A stretch of DNA of 10,142 nucleotides from Treponema sp. (GTDB taxonomy: Bacteria > Spirochaetota > Spirochaetia > Treponematales > Breznakiellaceae). The DNA lies in contig JAIRUY010000024.1 in the NCBI GenBank assembly GCA_031254175.1, positions 1-10,142 on the forward strand, read 5' to 3'. Position numbers and translations under genes: made by a program. This document shows, piece after piece, positions 1 to 6,807 of the stretch. A model generated the notes under the pieces. The model made no database searches. It saw nothing but the letters and a program-made list of their open reading frames with translations, and was not told where the DNA came from. Position 1 is the stretch's first letter, and each line of letters begins with the position of its first letter.

Positions 1-674
1 CAAAAACAGCGAAGCAAATTGTAACGGTTTCACATTTCAGCAAAGATCAAATTACCCAAACCTATCGTATTAACCCTGACAGGATTACCGTTATTTATAA
101 CGGTTGGGATCACTTCCTCAATGTAAAACCCGACTATTTCATTTTTTCAAAATTTCCTGTATTGCAACCCCCTTTTTATTTCTCGCTGGGCAGTCTTTCC
201 AAACGTAAAAACATCAAGTGGATAGTTGAGTATGCAAAGAAGAACCCTGATTCCATTTTTGTAATTTCAGGTATCAGCTTGTCGACAGTAAAAGTGGATG
301 AATTACTTAGTACAATTCCTAAAAATATAATGTTACTGGGCTATCTCGAAGATTCATGTGTAAAGGCGCTCATGGAAAAATGCAAAGCCTTTATCCTGCC
401 TTCCTATTACGAAGGCTTTGGCATTACTCCGCTTGAGGCGTTATCGTGCGGCACGAAAATTATCGTTGCAAAAGCTGCAAGCCTGCCTGAAATTTACGGC
501 AACGCCGCGTATTACATTGATCCGTTTGATACGAATATTGATTTAGATGAACTCTTGAAGCAAACTGTTGAACCACCTGATGAAACCCTGAAGAAATACT
601 CTTATGACAAGTCCGCAGAACAAGTGCATAGTATTATCAAGGAATTTTCAAAATTAAGAAATAAGAATGTTTAA
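1..674 (+). CDS. GT4-type glycosyltransferase, 3' part (5' end outside window)
   Basis: The frame is open from the first complete codon (position 3), so the gene begins before the window; 223 residues are visible. A TTG at 162 could serve as a start on paper, but the upstream codons already carry conserved family sequence (VSHFSKDQI and VIYNGWDHF), so it is internal. The rest is a GT4 (GT-B fold) donor-binding domain: LGSLSKRKN opening the C-terminal Rossmann fold, LLGYLED, and the E-x7-E motif (GAA at 411-413, GAG at 435-437, in YEGFGITPLEA) that binds the nucleotide-sugar. It should act at the cytoplasmic face of the inner membrane, adding one sugar to a lipid-linked glycan. The donor and linkage cannot be read from sequence. 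It stops with TAA 237 bases before hddA, on the same strand. Confidence 0.9.
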   Translation, partial: KTAKQIVTVSHFSKDQITQTYRINPDRITVIYNGWDHFLNVKPDYFIFSKFPVLQPPFYFSLGSLSKRKNIKWIVEYAKKNPDSIFVISGISLSTVKVDELLSTIPKNIMLLGYLEDSCVKALMEKCKAFILPSYYEGFGITPLEALSCGTKIIVAKAASLPEIYGNAAYYIDPFDTNIDLDELLKQTVEPPDETLKKYSYDKSAEQVHSIIKEFSKLRNKNV

Positions 675-816
675 ATTTTTATAAGTTATTGCATTAGGGG
701 TTTAATACATATACTCATTGCCGTTTTTGCAGTCTAATTTTATTTTTTAAAAAAACACTTTATAAGAAAAGAAAAAATTAACAAGCAAAAACACTGATAG
801 AAAAACGTTAGCCGAC

Positions 817-912
817 ATGCTGGAATATTTGCTTCTTCGTATTGCGGAAACGAAATTTTATTTTTTGAGCAAATTTATTGCCGGTATTTTACTTGTAAAG
901 GTGTGTGAATAA
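817..912 (+). CDS. Possible 31-codon small ORF coupled to hddA
   Basis: ATG at 817 opens a 31-codon frame ending in TAA at 910-912, whose last base is the first base of the hddA ATG (TAATG junction). The same TAATG junction joins hddA to the next gene, which is the main reason to list this. The frame is open back to 766 without another ATG. The predicted peptide is hydrophobic in its second half (FYFLSKFIAGILLVKV) and could be a short membrane peptide. I do not recognise it, and I see no clear ribosome binding site before ATG 817. It may be chance, or the tail of a decayed gene. The remainder of the 675-911 gap is AT-rich. It contains a weak promoter-like pair (TTGCAT at 689, TATACT at 710, spacer only 15) and nothing else I can name. 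Confidence 0.2.
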   Translation: MLEYLLLRIAETKFYFLSKFIAGILLVKVCE

Positions 913-1937
913 TGATAATCCGTTCCAAAGCTCCTCTTCGCCTTGGGCTAGCCGGCGGCGGCACAGATATCGCAAACTATTATAACCGGTATGGCGGTTA
1001 TGTTTTAAACGCAACTATTGATATGTACGCCTATTGCACGATTGAGCCGACTGATAATAGTAAAGTAGAATTTACCGCCGCCGATTTAAATAAAAATGAA
1101 AATTATAAAGCGGAAGAAAGACTTCCCGTTTCCACTGCCCTGCCCCTTCACACCGGTATTTACAACAGAATTGTTTCAGATTTTACAAAAAAACCGCTTT
1201 CTTTTAAAATGACCACCTATTCTGATGCGCCTGCCGGTTCCGGACTCGGCTCTTCATCTACCATGGTTGTGGCAATCATTAAAGCTTTTGAAGAATGGCT
1301 TAATCTTCCGTTAGGTGAATATGACATTGCTTCTCTTGCCTGTAAAATTGAGCGGGAAGATATCGGCCTTGCCGGAGGCAGGCAGGATCAATACGCCGCT
1401 ACTTTCGGCGGGTTTAATTTTATGGAATTTTATGAAAATGAACGTGTTATCGTTAATCCCCTGCGGCTGAAACGCTGGATCAGAAATGAACTTGAAGCTT
1501 CTTTGATTTTATTTTATACAGGCGTATCAAGAGAAAGTGCGAATATTATTTCTGAGCAAATTCAGCATACGGAAAAAGGCGATATTAAAAACATTGAAAG
1601 TATGCATGAAATGAAAAAGCAGGCTGTAATTATGAAAGAAGCCATTTTAAAAGGCGATTTTAAGGGGTTTTCAGACTGTCTTCTTGACGGCTGGAAAGCA
1701 AAAAAAAATCTTGCTTCTTCTATATCAAATTCATTTTTGGAAGATTTATACCAGTTTGTTATAGACAACGGCGCAGAATCTGCAAAAATATCCGGCGCCG
1801 GCGGCGGCGGCTTTATGATGATTTACTGTAACCCCTGCCGACGTATTGCGCTAATCAACGCATTAAAAGAAAAAAAAGGCATGGTTTTAACTCCCAGCTT
1901 TACAGAAATCGGAACACAGGCCTGGCGTCTTGCTTAA
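912..1937 (+). CDS. hddA: D-glycero-D-manno-heptose 7-phosphate kinase (GHMP family)
   Basis: This 341-residue protein has the usual HddA length. It should phosphorylate D-glycero-D-manno-heptose 7-phosphate at C1 with ATP, giving the alpha 1,7-bisphosphate, in the cytoplasm. Visible family marks are the N-terminal RSKAPLRLGLAGGGTD stretch (residues 4-19), the YGGYVLNATIDMYAY segment (27-41), the GHMP ATP-binding loop PAGSGLGSSSTM (107-118), the IEREDIGLAGGRQDQY segment (146-161), and the glycine-rich C-terminal motif SGAGGGGF (294-301). The ATG at 912 follows AAAGG (897-901) with a 10-base spacer and matches the family start. The stop TAA overlaps the next gene's ATG by one base, so the two are probably translationally coupled and act in sequence. 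An A9 run at 1700-1708 lies in frame. Other GHMP sugar kinases are less likely because the N-terminus is very HddA-like. Confidence 0.9.
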   Translation: MIIRSKAPLRLGLAGGGTDIANYYNRYGGYVLNATIDMYAYCTIEPTDNSKVEFTAADLNKNENYKAEERLPVSTALPLHTGIYNRIVSDFTKKPLSFKMTTYSDAPAGSGLGSSSTMVVAIIKAFEEWLNLPLGEYDIASLACKIEREDIGLAGGRQDQYAATFGGFNFMEFYENERVIVNPLRLKRWIRNELEASLILFYTGVSRESANIISEQIQHTEKGDIKNIESMHEMKKQAVIMKEAILKGDFKGFSDCLLDGWKAKKNLASSISNSFLEDLYQFVIDNGAESAKISGAGGGGFMMIYCNPCRRIALINALKEKKGMVLTPSFTEIGTQAWRLA

Positions 1938-3223
1938 TGAAAACAATAATAATGGCAGGAGGAATGGGGAAACGAATTGCTCAGGTAGCCAGCGATATTC
2001 CAAAACCCATGATCCCAATCTGCGGCAAGCCTATACTTGAACATCAGATTGATTGCCTGAAAAAAAACGGATTAACAGATTTAACTCTTGTTGTCGGCCA
2101 TCTTGGAAAGCCGATAAAAGATTATTTCGGAGACGGAAAGTCTTTTGGCTGCGAAATAAATTATTTTACAGAAACTCATCCTCTGGGAACTGCCGGCGCG
2201 CTTTACAGAATAAAGGATTTACCGGAAGATTTTATTTTACTTAACGGGGACGTGATTTTTGATATTGATTTTTCCCGTATTATCGCGTTTCATAAAGAAA
2301 AAAAAGCATGGGCTACTCTTGCTGTTCATCCCAATAATCATCCTTTTGACAGCGCTTTGGTAATCACTAACAGTAACAATCAGGTTACGGGCTGGCTGAA
2401 TAAAGAGGATGAAAGAACATATTATAAAAATCAGGTTAATTCAGGAGTTCATATTCTTTCATCTGAACTAATAAAAAATTGCCCTCAGGAAAAAGAAAAA
2501 GTAGATCTTGACCGTGATATATTAAAACCTTCAATACAGACAGAAAAGATTTTTGCATACCACACTCCTGAATACATTAAGGACATGGGCACTCCGGAGC
2601 GTTTCGCGCAGGTTTCATCGGATATTGAAAACGGAATTGTACATAAAAGAAATCTTAGTGAAAAACAAAAGGCTGTTTTTATCGACAGAGACGGAACGAT
2701 TAATGTATTTAACGGTCTTGTAACAAAACATGAAGATTTTTTTCTTATAGACGGCGCTGCGCAGGCAATAAAAAAAATAAACAGCCTGGGTTTCCTTGCG
2801 ATTGTCATAACAAATCAGCCTGTTATTGCGCGGGGAGATATTGATTTTGAAACTCTTGATCTAATTCACATGAAAATGGAAACAGAACTTGGAAAACAAG
2901 GCGCATATATCGACGATCTTTTTTATTGTCCTCATCACCCTGACAAAGGTTTTGAAAATGAACGGCCTGAATATAAAATAGACTGCGGCTGCCGCAAGCC
3001 AAAACCCGGCATGCTCATAAAAGCGATGGAAAAATATAATATTGATCCAGCGCTATCATATATGGTCGGCGATGACAAACGCGATACAGATGCGGGAATA
3101 AACGCAGGCTGCACTCCCGTATTTTTAACAGAAAATCCGGAAAACAACACAAGTCTCCTTCAATTCTTAAGCCTTTTGCAATTTGCTGATTATCTTTATT
3201 CAAAAAATGAAACAGCGCTCTAG
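1937..3223 (+). CDS. Bifunctional heptose-1-phosphate nucleotidyltransferase / heptose 1,7-bisphosphate phosphatase (HddC-GmhB fusion)
   Basis: Two enzymes are joined in 428 residues. Residues 1 to about 232 are a sugar-phosphate nucleotidyltransferase: AGGMGKR (7-13), PKPM (22-25), LGTAGAL (83-89), NGD (103-105), VNSGVHIL (167-174) and DMGTPERF (216-223), as in HddC. After a short linker, residues 246-428 are a histidinol-phosphatase-like HAD phosphatase of GmhB type: DRDGT (250-254, nucleophile D250 and acid D252), TNQP (292-295), zinc ligands in CPHH (331-334) and CGC (350-352), RKPKPG (353-358) and GDDKRD (378-383). The phosphatase removes the C7 phosphate and the transferase then activates heptose 1-phosphate, so consecutive steps share one chain. 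GTP as donor is inferred from linkage to HddA; NTP choice is not visible. The start codon overlaps the hddA stop, and the stop codon is TAG. Confidence 0.88.
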   Translation: MKTIIMAGGMGKRIAQVASDIPKPMIPICGKPILEHQIDCLKKNGLTDLTLVVGHLGKPIKDYFGDGKSFGCEINYFTETHPLGTAGALYRIKDLPEDFILLNGDVIFDIDFSRIIAFHKEKKAWATLAVHPNNHPFDSALVITNSNNQVTGWLNKEDERTYYKNQVNSGVHILSSELIKNCPQEKEKVDLDRDILKPSIQTEKIFAYHTPEYIKDMGTPERFAQVSSDIENGIVHKRNLSEKQKAVFIDRDGTINVFNGLVTKHEDFFLIDGAAQAIKKINSLGFLAIVITNQPVIARGDIDFETLDLIHMKMETELGKQGAYIDDLFYCPHHPDKGFENERPEYKIDCGCRKPKPGMLIKAMEKYNIDPALSYMVGDDKRDTDAGINAGCTPVFLTENPENNTSLLQFLSLLQFADYLYSKNETAL

Positions 3224-3259
3224 TGTTGAGGACACAAAAACAGATTAAGGAAATATTCT

Positions 3260-4336
3260 TTGACGATTGCTGTTGACTGCCGAATGATTGATTCCAGCGG
3301 AGTCGGCGTCTATCTTCGCGGAATCCTTCCTTTTTTTTTTAAAACCGGTAATGATTTTATTCTTCTTGGAAATACCGAAAAACTGCGTCTGTTTTCATCA
3401 TATGCAAATGTAATAATTATCGAATGTAATGTAAAACCGTTTTCGCCAAGAGAACTTTTTTTCTTTCCCCGGAAAATAAAACAGAAACTTAATAAAGCTG
3501 ATGTTTATTTTTCACCATTTTTTAATTTTCCTTCTGTTTCCATTCCTGTATTCTCCGTAATTCATGACATCATTTTTCCCGATATGCCGGAACTTGTTTC
3601 AAAATCAGGGCTTTTTATGCGTATGTGGTTCTACCGCAGGGCATTTAAAAAGTCACACAAAATATTTACTGTTTCTGAATTTACCAAATCAAGAATTAAA
3701 CACCATCTTGGAAAAGAAAGAGATATTATTGTTACTCATTCTGCCGTTCCTTCCATGTTCATTGATTACAGGGCAAAATTATCCAATGTATTAAAAACAA
3801 AGACTATCGTCTTTGTCGGCAATATAAAAAAACACAAAGGGCTTGATTGTCTTCTTGACGCTTTTACTCTTATAAAAAACGAAGGGCTGCCTCATAAGTT
3901 GATTATTATCGGCGAGAAAACAAATTTCAGGACTGTCGACAATTCAGTTCTTAAAAAAATTGAGGCGTTAGGCAATGATACTGTCAATTTTACAGGTTTC
4001 ATTTCCAATGAAAAGCTAATGAAATATCTGGCAGAAGCGGAACTGCTCGTACAGCCGTCTTTATATGAAGGGTTTGGTCTCCCTCCGCTTGAAGCAATGA
4101 TTCTTGGCACACACGTCTTGATTTCCGATATTCCTGTTTTTAAAGAAATCTATGATGGTTTTCCCGTAACCTTTTTCCGTACCGGCGATTCATTTGATTT
4201 AAAAGAAAATATTTTAAAACTTCTTCATAATAAGGCTTTAGAGCCGCTTCATCTTCCCGACTGCCTTGTGTATAAATATAATTTTCAAAAAACCTCATCA
4301 ACAATATTACAAAATATTAAATCTGCTGTCTCTTAA
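3260..4336 (+). CDS. GT4 family glycosyltransferase
   Basis: This 358-residue protein has a two-domain GT-B fold. The N-terminal acceptor domain opens with IAVDCRMIDSSGVGVYLRG (residues 3-21), a common GT4 start, and includes VIHDIIFPDMPE (100-111) and TVSEFTKSRI (137-146). The C-terminal donor domain carries FVGNIKKHKGLDCLLDAF (185-202), the NFTGFIS segment (243-249), and the E-x7-E pair E270/E278 in YEGFGLPPLEA. The start is TTG at 3260, with TAAGGA (3246-3251) eight bases upstream; no ATG fits the conserved N-terminus. It most resembles mannosyl- and rhamnosyltransferase-type GT4 enzymes of O-antigen clusters, but donor and acceptor are unknown. It lies 36 bases after the fusion gene. A run of ten T at 3331-3340 (codons 24-27) is the longest homopolymer I noticed in the window. 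Confidence 0.88.
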   Translation: MTIAVDCRMIDSSGVGVYLRGILPFFFKTGNDFILLGNTEKLRLFSSYANVIIIECNVKPFSPRELFFFPRKIKQKLNKADVYFSPFFNFPSVSIPVFSVIHDIIFPDMPELVSKSGLFMRMWFYRRAFKKSHKIFTVSEFTKSRIKHHLGKERDIIVTHSAVPSMFIDYRAKLSNVLKTKTIVFVGNIKKHKGLDCLLDAFTLIKNEGLPHKLIIIGEKTNFRTVDNSVLKKIEALGNDTVNFTGFISNEKLMKYLAEAELLVQPSLYEGFGLPPLEAMILGTHVLISDIPVFKEIYDGFPVTFFRTGDSFDLKENILKLLHNKALEPLHLPDCLVYKYNFQKTSSTILQNIKSAVS

Positions 4337-4362
4337 CCTGCCCTTTTTTCAATCCATCTGTC

Positions 4363-4391
4363 TTGTAATTACCTAAACAAAAAGTTATCCT
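4363..4391 (+). promoter_or_regulatory. Weak internal promoter candidate before the third glycosyltransferase
   Basis: TTGTAA (4363-4368) and TATCCT (4386-4391) are each 4 of 6 to the sigma-70 boxes, with a 17-base spacer. Transcription would begin at or very near the ATG at 4398, giving a leaderless message. This would fit the absence of a Shine-Dalgarno there. In AT-rich DNA such matches arise often by chance. Confidence 0.2.
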
Positions 4392-4397
4392 TATGAA

Positions 4398-5495
4398 ATG
4401 AAAACCGCAATAGTCCATTACTGGCTTGTAAACATGCGCGGCGGAGAAAAAATGCTCGAAGCGCTTCTGGAAATGTTTCCTGATGCGGATATCTATACGC
4501 ATGTATACAATCCCAAAGCTGTCTCCCCGTTAATCAGAAGCAAGCGCGTTTTCACTTCCCGCATTAACCACCTGCCTTTTGCGAAAAAAATTTATCAGCT
4601 TTATATGCCGCTTATGCCCAACGCTCTTATGGATTTTAACCTTCAAAAATATGATCTTGTTATTTCAAGTGAGGCAGGACCTGCCAAGGGAGTGGTTCCA
4701 AATCCAAACGCATATCACATCTGCTATTGTCACAGTCCAATGCGTTATCTTTGGGATATGTATCATGAATATTTTAAAGGAGCCAATACCTTTGTCCGTT
4801 TTTTTATGAAGCGCCTCATTCCGGGACTGCGGCTTTGGGATATTACTTCCGCAAATCTTGTTGATCGTTTTATAACTAATTCTCATTATGTAGCAAAACG
4901 TATACGGCGCGTCTATAACCGTGAAGCTGAAGTTGTTTACGGTCCCGCACCTGTTGAAAAATTTTTCAGTATTGAAAGGAAACCTTCTGATTATTATCTT
5001 TTATTTGGTCAGATAACGTTTTATAAACGGCTGGATATTGCCGTCGAGGCCTGTGTAAAATCAGGAAGGAAATTGATAGTCGCAGGCGCCGGAGCAAAAA
5101 AAAAGTACATAAAAAAATATGAAAAAACAGGCTTGATCAGATTTACAGGTAAAGTTTCAGATGAAGAAGCTGCTATACTTTTTTCAGAGGCAAAAGCCCT
5201 TCTCTATCCCGGTATTGAAGACTTGGGTCTTGTGCCCATTGAGGCTAATGCTGCAGGTTGTCCCGTAGTTGCTTACAGGGACGGAGGCGCGGTTGAGACT
5301 ATAAAAGAAAACATTACAGGTATTTTTTTTAATGAACAAACACCGGAATCCCTTATTGCTGCCATGGACAATTTTGAGAAAAATGAAGGATGTTTCAGCA
5401 GCCGCCGCCAGTTCTCCGATCATGCTCTTCTGTTTTCCAAAACTGCTTTTAAAGAACGAGTGCAAAAGGTTCTTGAAGAAAAACTCAGAGTATAA
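4398..5495 (+). CDS. GT4 glycosyltransferase, WbaZ-like (probable mannosyltransferase)
   Basis: The 365-residue protein starts MKTAIVHYWLVNMRGGEKMLEAL in style, the recognisable N-terminus of WbaZ/WcaI-type GT4 enzymes with the conserved RGGEK (14-18). Further marks are SSEAGPAKGV (90-99), CYCHSPMRYLWD (109-120), ITNSHYVAKRI (159-169), LFGQITFYKRLD (202-213), and the E-x7-E pair E274/E282 in IEDLGLVPIEA. Members often transfer mannose from GDP-mannose to lipid-linked O-antigen intermediates, and the next gene makes GDP-mannose, so mannose is a reasonable but unproven donor. The start is fixed by family similarity; there is no convincing Shine-Dalgarno upstream. Another ATG five bases earlier (4393) gives only ATG AAA TGA, which overlaps the true start. 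The gap to the preceding gene is 61 bases, and manC follows after 22 bases. Confidence 0.88.
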   Translation: MKTAIVHYWLVNMRGGEKMLEALLEMFPDADIYTHVYNPKAVSPLIRSKRVFTSRINHLPFAKKIYQLYMPLMPNALMDFNLQKYDLVISSEAGPAKGVVPNPNAYHICYCHSPMRYLWDMYHEYFKGANTFVRFFMKRLIPGLRLWDITSANLVDRFITNSHYVAKRIRRVYNREAEVVYGPAPVEKFFSIERKPSDYYLLFGQITFYKRLDIAVEACVKSGRKLIVAGAGAKKKYIKKYEKTGLIRFTGKVSDEEAAILFSEAKALLYPGIEDLGLVPIEANAAGCPVVAYRDGGAVETIKENITGIFFNEQTPESLIAAMDNFEKNEGCFSSRRQFSDHALLFSKTAFKERVQKVLEEKLRV

Positions 5496-5517
5496 TAAAC
5501 TTCTAAAAGATTAATAT

Positions 5518-6621
5518 ATGTTTGATGATTGTGTAATTATGGCTGGCGGCTCAGGCACACGGTTATGGCCGGCAAGCAGTTCCCGTTTGCCAAAGCAGTT
5601 TCTGCCTATCTCAGAAAAAGATACTTTCTTTTCTACATCCGTAAAAAGGGCTCTCTCTGTAATCTGTAAAAAAGGTTATGTAATAATAATTGCGGGAAAA
5701 CCGCATATTCCTCATGTTATATCTGATATAAGAAAACTCAAAGCTAATGAAAAGAAACGAATTGTCGTAATAAGTGAACCGGCAGCAAAAAATACTGCTG
5801 CGGCTATTGCCTGTGCAGTTAAATATTCGCTTTTTAACGGCAGTAACAGGAATATGCTTGTTCTTACAAGCGATCATATCATTAATCCGTTAAATGTTTT
5901 TAAAACAAATGCCGCAGCAGCCTGCGCTTCTGCCAAAGATAAAAAACTTGTTGTATTCGGAGTTCCGCCTTTACATCCTGAAACCGGCTATGGTTATATA
6001 GAAGCCGGCAAAATTATATCCGGCATAGGTAATGTTGTCGCTTTTCATGAAAAACCTGATCTTCAAACTGCAAAAAAATATGTTAAAAACAAACATTTTT
6101 TCTGGAACTCGGGAATGTTTGCCTTTTCTGCAGAATTTATGGCGGATGTTTTTCACCGCCTTGCTCCCGGTGTAATTGCTCCTTTTGAAAAGCTGAAAAA
6201 ACCTGCGGAAAAACATTTTATAAAATTACAAGGTGTGCGTGTTTTAAATTCATGGCCAGGTATTGAAAATGCTTATAAAAAAACAAAAAGCATTTCATTT
6301 GATTATGCAATCGCAGAAAAATGCACCCAAACAGTAATGGTTAAAACCGGATTTGAATGGATCGACATAGGCAATTGGGAGGAATATTCAAAAATTTCCC
6401 TTAATAATTCAGGTCTTGTTTTTAATGCGTCAGGGGAATCCTGTTATGTGGATTCTGATATTCCTGTTGCTCTTGCCGGAGTAGAAGATTTAATTATAGT
6501 TATCAGATCCGGAAAAAACGGAAAACCTGCTTCGGCGTTGATAACCAGAAAAGGGCAAACTCAAAAGGTACGGGAAGTTGTAGAACAAATAAAGAAATCA
6601 GGATATACTGAACTATTGTAA
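5518..6621 (+). CDS. manC: Mannose-1-phosphate guanylyltransferase (short, single-function form)
   Basis: This cytoplasmic enzyme makes GDP-mannose from GTP and mannose 1-phosphate. The 367-residue chain has the family signature AGGSGTRLWPAS (9-20) with SRLPKQFLP (22-30), then EPAAKNTAAAIA (87-98), TSDHII (117-122), ETGYGYIEAG (155-164), FHEKPD (176-181), FFWNSGMFAF (194-203), SFDYAIAEK (260-268) and the EWIDIGNWEEY segment (280-290). The C-terminal 80 or so residues fit the small beta-helix tail. The cupin phosphomannose isomerase domain of the long ManC form is absent, so isomerase and phosphomannomutase must come from elsewhere. The ATG at 5518 is 22 bases after the preceding stop, with only a weak AAAAGA in front. 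It supplies the donor for mannosyltransferases such as the gene just upstream. Confidence 0.92.
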   Translation: MFDDCVIMAGGSGTRLWPASSSRLPKQFLPISEKDTFFSTSVKRALSVICKKGYVIIIAGKPHIPHVISDIRKLKANEKKRIVVISEPAAKNTAAAIACAVKYSLFNGSNRNMLVLTSDHIINPLNVFKTNAAAACASAKDKKLVVFGVPPLHPETGYGYIEAGKIISGIGNVVAFHEKPDLQTAKKYVKNKHFFWNSGMFAFSAEFMADVFHRLAPGVIAPFEKLKKPAEKHFIKLQGVRVLNSWPGIENAYKKTKSISFDYAIAEKCTQTVMVKTGFEWIDIGNWEEYSKISLNNSGLVFNASGESCYVDSDIPVALAGVEDLIIVIRSGKNGKPASALITRKGQTQKVREVVEQIKKSGYTELL

Positions 6622-6660
6622 CTAATAGGCACATATTTTATTTATTACAGAGAGTCATTG

Positions 6661-6697
6661 GATTTGTGAGACAACCCGGTTGGTTGTCTCACAAATC
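6661..6697. repeat. Palindrome 1: 16-bp perfect inverted repeat
   Basis: The arms 6661-6676 (GATTTGTGAGACAACC) and 6682-6697 pair perfectly around a 5-base loop (CGGTT). No T-run follows, so it does not read as an intrinsic terminator. It is the first of three adjacent palindromes between manC and the wbaP-like gene. It could be an attenuating hairpin, an RNA-processing site or a dispersed repeat unit. Confidence 0.8.
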
Positions 6698-6699
6698 TT

Positions 6700-6720
6700 G
6701 CAAAATGCGTAGCATTTTGC
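6700..6720. repeat. Palindrome 2: 9-bp perfect inverted repeat
   Basis: GCAAAATGC (6700-6708) and GCATTTTGC (6712-6720) pair perfectly around a GTA loop. It begins three bases after palindrome 1 ends. Only TATTT follows, which is too little for a terminator tract. Confidence 0.75.
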
Positions 6721-6736
6721 TATTTAAAAACGGAAA

Positions 6737-6764
6737 TTGTTCAGAAACTGAAGTTTCCGAACAA
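6737..6764. repeat. Palindrome 3: 13-bp inverted repeat with one mismatch
   Basis: The arm 6737-6749 (TTGTTCAGAAACT) pairs with 6752-6764 (AGTTTCCGAACAA), apart from one A-C mismatch (A6743 and C6758). The formal loop is two bases, so the closing pairs probably open in practice. The downstream bases are ACTCTAATTATAAATAC with no T-run. It completes a block of three hairpins in about 104 bases. Confidence 0.7.
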
Positions 6765-6807
6765 CTCTAATTATAAATACGGAGGAAGACAAACTTTATT
6801 AAAGCCT

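Noticed and set aside
162..674. TTG at 162 as the start of the first glycosyltransferase
   Set aside because: The same frame is open to the window edge and encodes conserved family sequence before 162, so the gene is truncated by the window.
2485..2808. 107-codon minus strand frame
   Set aside because: It is antisense to the well-supported fusion enzyme and has no recognisable product.
6661..6697. Palindrome 1 as an intrinsic terminator
   Set aside because: The stem is strong but no T-run follows; ACAAATCTTGC is not a terminator tract.
6750..6784. Promoter before the WbaP-like gene using TATAAA at 6772
   Set aside because: The -10-like box is good, but no acceptable -35 box lies 16-18 bases upstream, and the site is inside the AT-rich flank of a palindrome.
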